Positions 1 to 10,131 are shown, numbered from the stretch's first letter. The stretch is DNA of 64,000 nucleotides from Arcticibacterium luteifluviistationis (GCF_003258705.1 NZ_CP029480.1:2728001-2792000); one strand, 5' to 3'. Translations and numbers: made by a program. The notes: generated from the letters alone by a model not told the origin.

Positions 1-1099
1 AACCTAAGACTTTTAATGAGCTTAGGTCTTTGTTCTCCCAAAATTCTTTTCCGAAACCCATTAATGAACGAATTGCTGTAGGGGCGGTATAAAAAATATT
101 CACTTTATGACGCTCCACAATATCCCAAAAACGGCCAGCATCAGGATAAGTAGGTACACCTTCAAACAGTACCGATGTAGCTCCTGCCGCTAAAGGGCCA
201 TAAATTATATACGAGTGCCCCGTAATCCAACCTATATCTGCCGTACAGAAATAAACATCGCCAGGGTTATATTGAAATACGTTAGTAAAAGTATATGTAG
301 TATAAACCATGTAGCCGCCACAGGTATGCACCACACCTTTTGGCTTACCAGTAGAACCAGAGGTATACAGAATAAATAATGGATCTTCTGAATCCATTTC
401 AGTTGCTGGGCAGTCTGCACTTACTTTTTTAACTTCTTCTTCCCACCAATAGTCACGTCCTTTTATCATGGAAATAGGAGTCCGTGTACGAGTAGCCACA
501 ATTACTTTTTCTACCATCGGACAACCTATCAAAGCGTCGTCCACTGTCTCTTTCATAGGTAGTTTTTTCTTACCTCTATAAGCTCCATCCGTGGTTATAA
601 CCATTTTACAATTGGCATCATTAACCCTATCTGCTATAGATTTAGCCGAGAAACCACCGAAAACTACGGAATGAATAGCACCAATTCTGGCACACGCTAA
701 AACAGCTATGGCTAATTCTGGAATCATTGGCATATAAATGCAAATACGATCTCCCTTTTCTACTCCATGACTTTTTAAAACGTTTGCAAAACGACTCACA
801 CGCTCATGCAAAACCTTATAGGTAAGGGTTACGCTTTCATCATCTTTGTCATTAGGCTCCCATACTATGGCTGGTTGATTTGGCCTTTCACGTACATGGC
901 GATCCAAAAGATTTTCTGTGATATTCATTTTGCCCCCCACAAACCACTTAACATTGGGTTCCTCAAAATTCCAATCGAGTACTTTAGTCCAAGGTTTTTT
1001 CCACTCAAATTTTTGAGCTACTTCACCCCAGAATCCTTCTGGATCTTCTACACTTTTTTTATAGGCAATTTCGTATTCTTCGAATGTATTAATTCTCAT
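1..1099 (-). CDS. acs: Acetyl-CoA synthetase, N-terminal part (cut by window edge)
   Basis: This enzyme activates acetate with ATP and CoA to acetyl-CoA in the cytoplasm through an acetyl-AMP intermediate. Reading the minus strand from the ATG at 1097-1099 gives MRINTFEEYEIAYKKS, then the FWGEVA and FEWKKPWTKVLDW stretch typical of the family N-terminus. The AMP-binding signature YTSGSTGKPKG lies near 320-355, and the reading frame is open to base 1, so the C-terminal part lies outside the window. About 366 codons of the usual 630-650 are present. The nearby symporter pair at 2901-4865 resembles acetate permeases, which fits acetate use, although a lipoprotein gene lies between them. Identity is secure at the family level; a propionyl-CoA synthetase is less likely. 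Confidence 0.93.
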   Translation of the reverse strand, partial: MRINTFEEYEIAYKKSVEDPEGFWGEVAQKFEWKKPWTKVLDWNFEEPNVKWFVGGKMNITENLLDRHVRERPNQPAIVWEPNDKDDESVTLTYKVLHERVSRFANVLKSHGVEKGDRICIYMPMIPELAIAVLACARIGAIHSVVFGGFSAKSIADRVNDANCKMVITTDGAYRGKKKLPMKETVDDALIGCPMVEKVIVATRTRTPISMIKGRDYWWEEEVKKVSADCPATEMDSEDPLFILYTSGSTGKPKGVVHTCGGYMVYTTYTFTNVFQYNPGDVYFCTADIGWITGHSYIIYGPLAAGATSVLFEGVPTYPDAGRFWDIVERHKVNIFYTAPTAIRSLMGFGKEFWENKDLSSLKVLG

Positions 1100-1132
1100 T
1101 TCAATGGGTCGAGTCTAAAATTATATTGGTCT

Positions 1133-1169
1133 GTAAATATAGCGAATATGTACTTTTAAGCTACAAAAA
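1133..1169 (-). promoter_or_regulatory. Possible Bacteroidota-type promoter for acs
   Basis: On the minus strand, TTTTTG (1164-1169) is followed after about 22 bases by TATATTTA (1134-1141), close to the Bacteroidota -33 TTTG and -7 TAnnTTTG elements. It would start transcription 30-40 bases before the acs start codon. The last base of the -7 element does not match, so this is tentative. Confidence 0.3.
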
Positions 1170-1270
1170 GACAGGAAAATGGCACAATTAAGACAAATGT
1201 ACAATCCTTCACTAGACACCTTGGAAGCCTAAAACTGTTCTTCTAAAATTGATAATCAATAAGATGGAGG

Positions 1271-2665
1271 TTATTTAGTGGTAGGTATGTACCATAAATC
1301 TTTTTCGAGGTCAATACCTCCACCTAGCTCTTCTTGCACTACACGGTCAATCACATAAATACCTTTCTTGGCCATATTGGGTATAGAGTCAATACCATTA
1401 TTTGGAAAACCTACACGGGTTCTATGAATATTAAACTTGTCGGCAAACTTTCTTCCAAAAGCCTCTTCTACACCGTCTTTTCCTATCATAAAACCTATTA
1501 AACCACCCCAAGTAGCTGTAGGATTATCAGAATCCCAGCCAGCAAGAGATCCAATTTTGATGGTTTCTTTAAGGTCGCCCTCTCCATAATAAAGACTCAC
1601 GATACTCGCTGCAAAATTTATTCCGGCAGCGAAACAAGCATTGCAGTATATGTTTCTTGATGTCATGTCATAGCCATCTTCTTGATTTACTTGATAACGT
1701 TCATAAACGGCATCCCTAGCTTCTTCCCAAGTTTTACCTGCCTGGTATTGGGCTTTAACAAAATCATACATTTTTGCCGAATATGTTTCATTTGGCAGGT
1801 GCTTCCTAGCTTCCTCTGCCATCCACTTAATATTATCCGCTATTGGTTTAGAGGCGTCAATACTTGAGGCCAAAGAATACATAATTACATTAAACTCCGA
1901 AATTAGTTGAGCATTTTCTCTTGCCACTGTCTGAATTGGCAACAACGACAGCTTCATGGCAACATCGGGTCTTGCAGGAGCATAAAATCCAAATATCTCT
2001 GTGGTGAGCTGGGCATCTATCATGTCATATTCTGGATTATTTTCGGGTGCACTGGTAGCCGGTGGAACCAAACCCTCATTCATTAAATCCAAAGCTTTTT
2101 GATTAGACACCCATAAGTAGTTTTCCTCTTCTTTTTTGATATGCTTTAGCCAACCATCTCTGATTTGTTCACCAGAAAGAATGCTTGTTTTGTTTGCTAA
2201 AAGCAATTCTTGATAGATGTATTCAATGTCTGTATCGTCGTCCGCTCCCCAAATGCCGCCTTGATCTTCTAATACAAAATCTAGTGTAGGCGACCATTTA
2301 CTAATCTCCCCATTTTCTGAGAAAATACTTGGTAAATCAGGTTTACCCCAATCTTCACGTGTATAAAAATCGCCCGTTTTAATAGCTCCTATATTACCAA
2401 TTTTATCCATCTCAGTAACTAAACCCGTCCAGTTAGCTATGCACTGCCCTAGCCAAAAGCCTTCGAGTTTGTTTTTATAATCAGCTCTTGAGATTGGTAA
2501 ATCAGTTTCTTTAGGTTGATAGTCAGCGTAAAGTAAATCTGGGTTTTGTAGATTATTTGGCTCTGATTCTTGACAGGAAGTAAAGGTTAGCCCAATCAAA
2601 AGGGCTAAATAAGTGACATGTTTCATGAGTGCTTGGGTTGATACTAATAAACGCAGACTGTTCAT
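1271..2665 (-). CDS. ADP-ribosylglycohydrolase-family lipoprotein
   Basis: The protein (464 residues from this start) has an N-terminal lipoprotein signal ending in LTFTSC, so it is probably anchored to a membrane after export. The body reads as the ADP-ribosylglycohydrolase (DraG-like) fold: LEGFWLGQCIANWTG near the start, an acidic DDDTDIEY stretch near residue 145 and GWDSDNPTATWGGLIGFMIG near residue 390, matching the metal-binding aspartates of the family. Exported members are common in Bacteroidota and planctomycetes, and their substrates may be glycosidic compounds rather than ADP-ribosyl protein; that is inference. The ATG at 2665 has AAGGA nine bases upstream. An internal ATG at 2626 would give a more compact signal peptide (MKHVTYLALL) and is a real alternative. 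It appears to be a single-gene unit. Confidence 0.8.
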   Translation of the reverse strand: MNSLRLLVSTQALMKHVTYLALLIGLTFTSCQESEPNNLQNPDLLYADYQPKETDLPISRADYKNKLEGFWLGQCIANWTGLVTEMDKIGNIGAIKTGDFYTREDWGKPDLPSIFSENGEISKWSPTLDFVLEDQGGIWGADDDTDIEYIYQELLLANKTSILSGEQIRDGWLKHIKKEEENYLWVSNQKALDLMNEGLVPPATSAPENNPEYDMIDAQLTTEIFGFYAPARPDVAMKLSLLPIQTVARENAQLISEFNVIMYSLASSIDASKPIADNIKWMAEEARKHLPNETYSAKMYDFVKAQYQAGKTWEEARDAVYERYQVNQEDGYDMTSRNIYCNACFAAGINFAASIVSLYYGEGDLKETIKIGSLAGWDSDNPTATWGGLIGFMIGKDGVEEAFGRKFADKFNIHRTRVGFPNNGIDSIPNMAKKGIYVIDRVVQEELGGGIDLEKDLWYIPTTK

Positions 2666-2819
2666 CTGAACAGTTCCTTGACTAAATTACACAGTGTTTT
2701 TAGAAGTATTGCTCTGCTTTGTCTTTTTAATTGGTAAAGGATGTGGTTTACATACATCAAACTATTCCCTATTTTACAGATATAATGTAAAACAGCACCT
2801 GCTTTAAACTAGCTATAAA

Positions 2820-2856
2820 AACAAAGAACACCCATATTAAACGAGTGTTCTTTGTT
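2820..2856 (-). terminator. Terminator after the symporter genes
   Basis: A perfect 12-bp stem (AACAAAGAACAC with GTGTTCTTTGTT) around a 13-base loop lies 45 bases past the stop codon of the large symporter subunit on the minus strand, followed by a T-rich stretch. Confidence 0.65.
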
Positions 2857-2900
2857 AGAATATAATAGAGCGTTTTGCTCAACTCAGAGTTAAACTTTCC

Positions 2901-4598
2901 CTAATGCCCAGTAGCCTCTCCAGCTCCGCTAGGAATTCTAATGGTTTCTACCATTTCTTGTACATCTTCTGGTGGTGCAGGAGTGAATCTTGAGATGATT
3001 AAGGATACCGCAAAATTGACTAGCATACCTACTGTTCCGAAACCTTCTGGTGAAATACCAAACCACCAATTTGCTTCTGTAGCGGTGGCTTCATCTCCTA
3101 TCCAGTGTAATCTGAATCTGGCAATGTAGTACATGGTAATCAGCAAGCCTGATACCATTCCGGCAATAGCTCCTTCTTTGTTCATTCGCTTATTAAATAT
3201 CCCAAGAATAATGGCTGGGAAGAAAGATGCCGCTGCCAAGCCAAACGCTAAGGATACGACGGACGCCACAAAACCAGGTGGATAAATACCAAAATAACCT
3301 GCCACACACACAGCTACAAAAGAAGCCATACGAGCCGCAAGTAACTCCGTTTTGTCAGTCATATTTGGCATCCACTGTTTCTTTAATAAATCATGAGAAA
3401 CAGAGCTAGAAATGACTAAAAGAAGTCCTGCAGCCGTACTTAAAGCCGCCGCTAAACCTCCTGCAGCCACTAAAGCAATTACCCAATTAGGTAAATTGGC
3501 AATTTCAGGATTTGCTAAAACCATGATATCGCGGTCTATCATCAATTCATTTATTTGAGGATCGGCCACGTATTGTACCAAACCGTCGCCATTTTTATCT
3601 TCAAAACCAATCAACCCTGTTTTCTCCCAATTTGCAAACCACTCTGGTAATTCTGCATAGGCGGTATTACTAACCGTCTGAATTAAGTTTGTTCTAGCAA
3701 AAGCAGCAATAGCCGGTGCCGTAGTAAATAAAATAGCTATAAATCCTAAGGCATATCCTGCAGACTTACGAGCATCGCTCACTTTAGGTACGGTAAAAAA
3801 GCGAACAATAACGTGCGGAAGCCCTGCCGTACCTACCATTAAAGCAGTGGTGATAAAGAATACATCAAGTTTAGATTTGGTACCCGTAGTATATTCGGCA
3901 AAGCCTAATTCTTTATGTAAACCATCTAGTTTATCTAAAAGGTACATTCCGTCTGACATCTTTCCTCCAAAACCTAACTGAGGTAAAATAGTGTCTGTCA
4001 TCTGAATAGAAATGAAGAAAGCAGGTACCATAAAAGCAAATATCAAAACACAATACTGAGCTACTTGTGTGTATGTAATACCTTTCATACCTCCTAAAAC
4101 GGCATAGAAAAACACAATACCCATTCCTATTATCACTCCAGTATTAATGTCAACTTCTAAGAAACGAGAGAAGACTACACCTACCCCACGCATTTGTCCT
4201 GCTACATAAGTAAACGAAACAAACAAGGCACAGACTACGGCCACCGTTCTTGCGGTGTTTGAGTAATATCTATCTCCTATAAAGTCAGGAACAGTAAACT
4301 TGCCAAACTTCCTTAAATAAGGAGCTAATAATAGAGCTAATAATACATAGCCACCTGTCCAGCCCATAAGATAAATGGAGCCGTCATAGCCCATAAAGGA
4401 AATAAGGCCGGCCATAGAAATAAATGATGCTGCCGACATCCAATCTGCGGCCGTTGCCATACCGTTTGCCAGAGGCGAAACACCTCCACCAGCTACGTAA
4501 AAGTCTTTGGTAGAGCCTGCTCTAGACCAAATTGCGATTCCAATATATAATGCGAAAGTTACGCCTACTAAAAGGTAGGTCCATACTGTTATGCTCAT
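2901..4598 (-). CDS. Sodium:solute symporter, large subunit (acetate-permease-like)
   Basis: An inner-membrane Na+-coupled carboxylate transporter of the SSS family, 565 residues with about 13 hydrophobic segments. The start MSITVWTYLLVGVTFALYIGIAIW and the block AADWMSAASFISMAGLI near residue 50 are characteristic of the ActP/VC_2705-type branch, which typically moves acetate or similar short carboxylates. A hydrophilic segment of about 60 residues near 320-380 (EKTGLIGFEDKNGDG) resembles an acidic insertion in an external loop. Three bases upstream lies the gene for the small DUF4212 partner, a pairing known for this subfamily, so the two are one operon ending at the 2820-2856 hairpin. The substrate is inferred from family and from acs nearby. 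Confidence 0.88.
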   Translation of the reverse strand: MSITVWTYLLVGVTFALYIGIAIWSRAGSTKDFYVAGGGVSPLANGMATAADWMSAASFISMAGLISFMGYDGSIYLMGWTGGYVLLALLLAPYLRKFGKFTVPDFIGDRYYSNTARTVAVVCALFVSFTYVAGQMRGVGVVFSRFLEVDINTGVIIGMGIVFFYAVLGGMKGITYTQVAQYCVLIFAFMVPAFFISIQMTDTILPQLGFGGKMSDGMYLLDKLDGLHKELGFAEYTTGTKSKLDVFFITTALMVGTAGLPHVIVRFFTVPKVSDARKSAGYALGFIAILFTTAPAIAAFARTNLIQTVSNTAYAELPEWFANWEKTGLIGFEDKNGDGLVQYVADPQINELMIDRDIMVLANPEIANLPNWVIALVAAGGLAAALSTAAGLLLVISSSVSHDLLKKQWMPNMTDKTELLAARMASFVAVCVAGYFGIYPPGFVASVVSLAFGLAAASFFPAIILGIFNKRMNKEGAIAGMVSGLLITMYYIARFRLHWIGDEATATEANWWFGISPEGFGTVGMLVNFAVSLIISRFTPAPPEDVQEMVETIRIPSGAGEATGH

Positions 4599-4601
4599 CT
4601 C

Positions 4602-4865
4602 TTAATCTTCGTTTACGTTAAATTCCTTATCTAATTTGTTCATCAGTCGTACATAGACAAAAATCAGAATAACAAAAACATAAATGGAGCCTTGCTGTGC
4701 AAACCAGAAGCCTAGTTTAAAACCACCCATTCTGATGGTATTTAGTTGGTCTACAAGCACAATTCCGCAAACGTAAGAGACAAAGAACCATATACTTAGA
4801 AGAATGCCGAGGTACTTGAGGTTTTTTCGCCAATAGGCGGTTTTATCAAAATTCTTAGGTGTCAT
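4602..4865 (-). CDS. DUF4212 protein, small subunit of the sodium:solute symporter
   Basis: An 87-residue protein with two hydrophobic segments (about residues 18-40 and 58-78) and charged ends. The N-terminal YWRKNLKYLGILLSIWF and the central FKLGFWFAQQGSIYVFVILI blocks are hallmarks of the DUF4212 small subunits encoded just before VC_2705-type symporters. It ends three bases before the large subunit gene, so translation is probably coupled. Its role is thought to be assembly or support of the transporter; the mechanism is not known. Confidence 0.87.
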   Translation of the reverse strand: MTPKNFDKTAYWRKNLKYLGILLSIWFFVSYVCGIVLVDQLNTIRMGGFKLGFWFAQQGSIYVFVILIFVYVRLMNKLDKEFNVNED

Positions 4866-5007
4866 TATAAAGGGTTGAATATTAAAAATTACGTATAGAA
4901 GGCAAACTAGCGATAATTTTCACTGAACGGAAGAATGGTCTCCATTTTTTGGTTCACCATATAGACAAACTAGGGCAAACCCCTAGAAGAGTGCGAAGCT
5001 TAAACGC

Positions 5008-5046
5008 AAAAAGGGTGAGAGAACATTATTGTTCCCTCACCCTTTT
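5008..5046 (-). terminator. Terminator after susD
   Basis: An inverted repeat AAAAGGGTGAGRGAAC with GTTCYCTCACCCTTTT around a 6-base loop (one wobble pair on the minus strand) begins 17 bases past the stop of the SusD-like gene and runs into T residues. It closes the SusC-SusD transcription unit. Confidence 0.75.
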
Positions 5047-5062
5047 AATACTTACTTAATTA

Positions 5063-6808
5063 CTAGTACCCGTCGTTCTGAACAATGTAACCTTCTATAT
5101 TAGAGGCTCCGTCAATTGCACTTTGAGGTATTGGGAACAATCTCATTTTAGGATCTGAGTTTGTTTTCTCTGTCCAAGAGTTCTCGTATGTACCAAAACG
5201 AATTTGGTCAGTACGGCGGAAACCTTCCCAGTAAAGCTCAAATCCTCTCTCAGCAAGTAAACTTTCTAAATTAATAGATTGTAATGCTGGCGGTGTTTGA
5301 GCAGGACGAGCAGTTCTAGATGCTCTTAAAGTATTCACATCTGTAAGTGCTCCTGCATTATCTCCATTTCTCAGTTTCGCCTCGGCACGCATAAGGTATA
5401 TTTCACCAAGTCTCATTAAGACTAAATCTACACTACTAAAGTTGTTAGCATTAGGTGAAGTACGGCTAAATTGATATTTGGCCACTCTATAACCTGTTTT
5501 GTGTAGTCTTCCTTCGTTAGTAAAATCAACTTGTAAAGTATGGTCTACATAACCAACATTCTTATCAGGACCATTACCCTTAATTTGTTTCACAGGATAA
5601 ATTCTGTAACCTCCGTCACATGTGATAAACTGTCCATCAGAGTTTTTTCTTGGTCCCCAAGGTGTTCCTCTAATAATTCCACGGTTCATTTCAAACTCTT
5701 CAGGAGTCATACAAACATAATTGTCTTCATCATTTAATGGAGACTTTCCTTCTAGGTTTGCAAGTTCTTCTGAAACATTGATATTATGCTGGTAAAATCT
5801 AGCATCAGCAGCAGGGTCTACATCGCCATAACTATCTACCCATGTTTGATAAAAATCAGATGTAATGGCAGGGCCATCTGTACCATCAGAGCTTGGATAC
5901 TCTAACCTTCCCCACTGCGAACCTGCAATTGACCAGTATGCCCAACGGCTATGCTCTCTTTGTAAAACACCTCTTTGGTCAAGAGCAAAAATTAACTCAG
6001 CATTAGAATTGTTCTCATCATTGAATAATTCAAAATACTCAGGAGACAAATCATACTTACCTGAATTTATAATCTTATCGGTGTATTCTATCACCTTATC
6101 CATGTCTGCTTTTGCAAAATCTGGCGTACCATAAGGGTCTTTATATACCGCCATATTTAGGTGAAGTCTTGCCAAGAAACCATATACAGCACCTTGTGTA
6201 ATTCTTCCTGGTCCACCAGTATTTCCCATACGATCTACTACTGACTCTAATTCGCTTTGGATATAGTCAATAGCTACCTGCCCTCTTATCACTTCTGAGG
6301 TCTCGTTTGAAGACTCTTTTCTAAAAACCAATCCCCAGCCATCTAACATAATCATATTAAGATACGCTCTTAGAGCTACCATCTCATCTAAAGGGCCTTG
6401 AGCCGCAGTATTTCCCGCAGCCACTAAAGGGCGAAGCACTTCAATAGCCGATAAAGTTCTAGAAATATTTAGCGTAAGCTCGTTCCATGAACTACCAACA
6501 AGGTCGTTCCCTGGAGTAATACTATGTCTATGGGTATCTAAAAACTTTCCACCATCAAACCAATCAGTTCCTCCACGGTAAGGCAAAATAGCATCATCTC
6601 CAGCTATAAGTTGCAAGCCATAATAATTGGTATGTCTCCATGTCCATGACACTTGACCATATGCAGGGGCTATAGCTCCACTAATAACCTCCGCCTGTCC
6701 CTGACCAAACAAGGATTCGTCTAACACTTCTTCTTTTAAATCGGTACAGCTCCAGTCTATCACTGTGAGTAATCCGATTGCAAATGCGAGTAAAATATTT
6801 CTTTTCAT
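5063..6808 (-). CDS. SusD/RagB family nutrient-binding lipoprotein
   Basis: This is the surface lipoprotein partner of a SusC-type TonB-dependent transporter, binding the ligand over the transporter lid. It has 581 residues, with a signal ending in VIDWSC (Cys21 the predicted lipidated residue), TPR-like helices in the first half, and the conserved end block of the family: VLMRLGEIYLMRAEAKLR near 480, LLAERGFELYWEGFRRTDQIRFG near 525 and a terminal region with RLFPIPQSAID. It lies 81 bases after the SusC gene and is followed by a terminator, so the two form a bicistronic unit. There are no glycosidases, sigma factor or anti-sigma factor beside the pair, so the substrate cannot be read from context. 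Confidence 0.92.
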   Translation of the reverse strand: MKRNILLAFAIGLLTVIDWSCTDLKEEVLDESLFGQGQAEVISGAIAPAYGQVSWTWRHTNYYGLQLIAGDDAILPYRGGTDWFDGGKFLDTHRHSITPGNDLVGSSWNELTLNISRTLSAIEVLRPLVAAGNTAAQGPLDEMVALRAYLNMIMLDGWGLVFRKESSNETSEVIRGQVAIDYIQSELESVVDRMGNTGGPGRITQGAVYGFLARLHLNMAVYKDPYGTPDFAKADMDKVIEYTDKIINSGKYDLSPEYFELFNDENNSNAELIFALDQRGVLQREHSRWAYWSIAGSQWGRLEYPSSDGTDGPAITSDFYQTWVDSYGDVDPAADARFYQHNINVSEELANLEGKSPLNDEDNYVCMTPEEFEMNRGIIRGTPWGPRKNSDGQFITCDGGYRIYPVKQIKGNGPDKNVGYVDHTLQVDFTNEGRLHKTGYRVAKYQFSRTSPNANNFSSVDLVLMRLGEIYLMRAEAKLRNGDNAGALTDVNTLRASRTARPAQTPPALQSINLESLLAERGFELYWEGFRRTDQIRFGTYENSWTEKTNSDPKMRLFPIPQSAIDGASNIEGYIVQNDGY

Positions 6809-6889
6809 TCGAATATATATTTTAATATTATTAGCTCCTTTTGGTTAATTCTGATAAAGAATCGCTTAACCATTTGAGCATTTTTTTAT

Positions 6890-9880
6890 TTAGAATGTAA
6901 CATTTAAACCAAGTAAAAATGTACGTGGTTTTGGATATGTAAAACGGTCAATACCGAAAGTTTGAACACCACCAATAGAGCTTCCCGAGTTAATCTCTGG
7001 GTCATAACCCGTATATTTTGTTATTACAAACAGGTTTTGACCCGTTACAGAAAAGCGAATGTTATTTACCCATTTGTCAATGCCTATTTTTTGAGGGCTT
7101 AGCTTATAAGCCAAAGTTGCATTGTTCATTCTTAGGTAAGAACCATCTTCTAAATATCTTGTTGAAACTTCATTTGAGTTAGTAATTGCTTCTTCTGGAT
7201 ATTGAATAGCAAAGTCTGTAGTATTAAAAGAAGACGCTATGTTTCCTTTATTGAAAATAGACATGGCCGTATGGTTATAAATTTTATTACCAGAAACGCC
7301 ATTGAAATTAAGACTCAAGTCGAAGTTTTTATATCCAAAGTTGGTATAGAATGCATAAAGCGTACTTGGCAAAGCCGAGCCCACTACTATCCTGTCATTC
7401 TCTATCACCTGACCATCACCATTTTGGTCTTTAAATAAGTTAAGGCCATCGTCACCTATTCCAATAAATTCTTTCATGAAATAAGAACCAATAGCTTCTC
7501 CATTAATATAACCATTGATAGTAGCTCCTGTTTGACCAGCACCCTGTGCAGCACCTGTAGTTAAAACAGCATAAGGAGAATCAACAACTTTGTTTTTTAT
7601 GAAAGTAATGTTACCACCTAAATTATAGTAAAAGCCATTTTGGCTACTATTTTGAAAGTCTAGCGATAATTCAAGTCCTGAGTTTCTGATTTCCATATTT
7701 GGTACATTAGTCCAGAAAGTAGGTGTCGGCTGAATTGGATCTGCAGGAACTGCCTCTAATAAAATATTAGTAGATGCCTTGTTAAAATAATCTACAGTAC
7801 CTGTCAATTTGTTACTAAACAGACCAAAGTCTAAACCGATGTTACTTTGCGTAGAAACCTCCCATTGGATATTAGGATTTGCTAATCTTGTATAGATAGT
7901 ACCATAAGGGTAATCATCAAGCGTATTAGCACTTGGGTCTAGTGGATAAGTGTCATTATCAGCACGGCTATCATTAAAATTCGCTTGCGTAATTTTAGAA
8001 GGAATCTCTTGATTTCCTGTTTGCCCCCAACTGGCACGAAGCTTCAAGTTTGTAAAAGCAGAACCCGACATGAAGTCTTCGTTAGTGATATTCCACCCAG
8101 CTGCAAAAGATGGGAAGTAACCATATTTGTTATTTGCTCCAAACTTAGAAGAACCATCAGCTCTGAAAGTGGCAGTTACCATGTACTTGTCTGCAAAACC
8201 GTAGTTTACTCTACCAAAGAAAGATTGAAGCTCATTTTTAGTAGCATAGGTATTTACTACAGTTGGCTGCTCCGTAGTACTTAACTGGTCTTGGTAACGA
8301 GGCTCTATATCATTATTGGCAAAGCCTGTACGCTCAAAAGAAGTTTGATTCTCAAAGAATTTCTGAAAAGAGTGACCTGCTAAAAAACTCATATTATGCC
8401 TGTCTTTAGTAAACACATAATTCAATGTATTTTCAATCAGACTGTTGCTATTTTTTGAATAAATAGAATTCAAAGAACCTAAATCTAAGCCTTCTAGTAA
8501 AGCATAAGGTACAGTTTGAATTACTCTCTCTGTAGATGAGAAATCTACCCCTAAGTTGAGCTTGTAAGTAAGACCTTTATATAGTTCTAAGCTAGGAGCA
8601 ATGTTTGCAATTATACGGCTATTTACAGCATCGTCAGAATACAAATCTTGTCTTGCTACAGGGCTTAAGATATCATCTAAAAGAGTTGGTATTCCGTTAG
8701 TTCTAGCAGGAATGGTTGGGTTTAACCTAAGCATGTCTACTACCATATTAGCACCATCTGGTCTTGAGTTCTCCGTTTGGGCTCCTATAAAATTATAGGC
8801 AATTTTCAGTTTACCGTCTAAAGCCGTTTGATTTAAGTTAAGTCTTCCAGAATAACGCTTCAGGCTACTATTATTCAAAATACCCTCTTGATTATCTAGA
8901 CCAAGAGAAGCGAAATATGAAAACTTCTCACTAGCTGCACCACTCATAGATAAGTTGGTGGCGGTAGAACGAGCTGTTCGTGTAAGCTCATCTTGCCAAT
9001 CTGTGTTTCCACCAGCATCATAAAGAGTTCCGCCTGCACTAACTACATTCTTACGAAAATCTGCAGCACTGAAAACATCAATTTTATTTGCTAAAGTAGA
9101 AGTGGCTGTAGATATAGATAAATTAACCTCTGACTTACCTTCTTTACCTTTTTTGGTTGTAATCACAATTACACCATTTGCAGCCCTTGCTCCATAAATA
9201 GCTGCTGCTGATGCATCTTTAAGAACGTTTATTGACTCAATATCTTGAGGGTTAATAAAGTTAAGTGGATTACTTGCAAAACCATTTGATGAGTTATCAA
9301 GCACGAAACCGTCAATCACATAAAGTGGTGTAGTACCAGAACGCAAGCTACCTACTCCACGTATTACTACATCTTGGGCAGCTCCAGGCTCTCCACTTAC
9401 AGATGTTACATTTACACCAGCAATTTTACCTTGAAGCAATTGACCAGGATTGGCTACAACTCCTTTATTAAAATCTTCACTTTTTAGTGTTCCTACAGAA
9501 CCTGTTACATCAGATTTCTTTTGCGTACCATATCCTAATACTACAATATCATCTAATTGATTAGCCTCTTGCACTAGCTGGATGTTGATGCTAGTTTGAC
9601 TTCCTACTACCACTTCCTGCCTGGCATAACCTATAAAGTCGAATACGAGGACAGAATTTTGGTCTTTTACATTGATACTAAAGTTACCACTTGCGTCGCT
9701 AAGAACTCCGTTTGTAGTACCTTTTTCGCTGATAGAGCATCCTATCATTTCAGTTCCATCAGAGGAGTCAGTTACCTGCCCGCTAACTTTTATTACCAAG
9801 GGTGCCGCATTACTCATGTTTGACATGAGTAATCCACACAGCCCTAGATACAACGTGAGCTTAAAATAGAGTTTTTTCAT
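6890..9880 (-). CDS. SusC/RagA family TonB-dependent outer-membrane transporter
   Basis: An outer-membrane transporter of 996 residues that imports oligomeric nutrients with energy from TonB. After a signal peptide (to about residue 25, ending SNAAP) come a carboxypeptidase-regulatory-like domain (VSGQVTDSSDGTEMIGCSI to about residue 110), a plug domain containing LDDIVVLGYGTQKKSDVTGS and VIRGVGSLRSGTTPLYVIDG, and a long beta-barrel ending in FLLGLNVTF, with the terminal aromatic residue usual for barrel assembly. The length is normal for the family. SusD follows directly. No FecR-interacting N-terminal extension is seen, so direct control by an ECF sigma/anti-sigma pair looks unlikely. Ligand unknown. 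Confidence 0.95.
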   Translation of the reverse strand: MKKLYFKLTLYLGLCGLLMSNMSNAAPLVIKVSGQVTDSSDGTEMIGCSISEKGTTNGVLSDASGNFSINVKDQNSVLVFDFIGYARQEVVVGSQTSINIQLVQEANQLDDIVVLGYGTQKKSDVTGSVGTLKSEDFNKGVVANPGQLLQGKIAGVNVTSVSGEPGAAQDVVIRGVGSLRSGTTPLYVIDGFVLDNSSNGFASNPLNFINPQDIESINVLKDASAAAIYGARAANGVIVITTKKGKEGKSEVNLSISTATSTLANKIDVFSAADFRKNVVSAGGTLYDAGGNTDWQDELTRTARSTATNLSMSGAASEKFSYFASLGLDNQEGILNNSSLKRYSGRLNLNQTALDGKLKIAYNFIGAQTENSRPDGANMVVDMLRLNPTIPARTNGIPTLLDDILSPVARQDLYSDDAVNSRIIANIAPSLELYKGLTYKLNLGVDFSSTERVIQTVPYALLEGLDLGSLNSIYSKNSNSLIENTLNYVFTKDRHNMSFLAGHSFQKFFENQTSFERTGFANNDIEPRYQDQLSTTEQPTVVNTYATKNELQSFFGRVNYGFADKYMVTATFRADGSSKFGANNKYGYFPSFAAGWNITNEDFMSGSAFTNLKLRASWGQTGNQEIPSKITQANFNDSRADNDTYPLDPSANTLDDYPYGTIYTRLANPNIQWEVSTQSNIGLDFGLFSNKLTGTVDYFNKASTNILLEAVPADPIQPTPTFWTNVPNMEIRNSGLELSLDFQNSSQNGFYYNLGGNITFIKNKVVDSPYAVLTTGAAQGAGQTGATINGYINGEAIGSYFMKEFIGIGDDGLNLFKDQNGDGQVIENDRIVVGSALPSTLYAFYTNFGYKNFDLSLNFNGVSGNKIYNHTAMSIFNKGNIASSFNTTDFAIQYPEEAITNSNEVSTRYLEDGSYLRMNNATLAYKLSPQKIGIDKWVNNIRFSVTGQNLFVITKYTGYDPEINSGSSIGGVQTFGIDRFTYPKPRTFLLGLNVTF

Positions 9881-10123
9881 AGTAATTGATTTTTGAGTTT
9901 AGTTAAAGTATAATCTTGTAGTTAAGTATTAATTCAATCAATAATTGACTTTTATTGAGTTCAAAATTGTTAATATTTGGTGAAATATTGTAATTAAATA
10001 CATTTTATTATCTCATCTATTTCTAATGCTATTTTAACCAAAGAGGGGTTCATAAAACTGGCAACTAAAGCAGAACTTTGACCTAACTCTGGTAAGCGAA
10101 GACATAAATTTTAAAATGAGCCG

Positions 10124-10131
10124 CAAAAGTA
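10124..10131 (-). promoter_or_regulatory. -7 element (TACTTTTG), possible susC promoter
   Basis: An exact TAnnTTTG match on the minus strand, about 245 bases before the susC start codon. No clear TTTG at -33. If used, it makes a long 5' leader. Confidence 0.3.

Noticed and set aside
806-1159. 117-codon plus-strand open frame
   Set aside because: It lies opposite the acs coding region and has no recognisable protein features; a shadow of acs.
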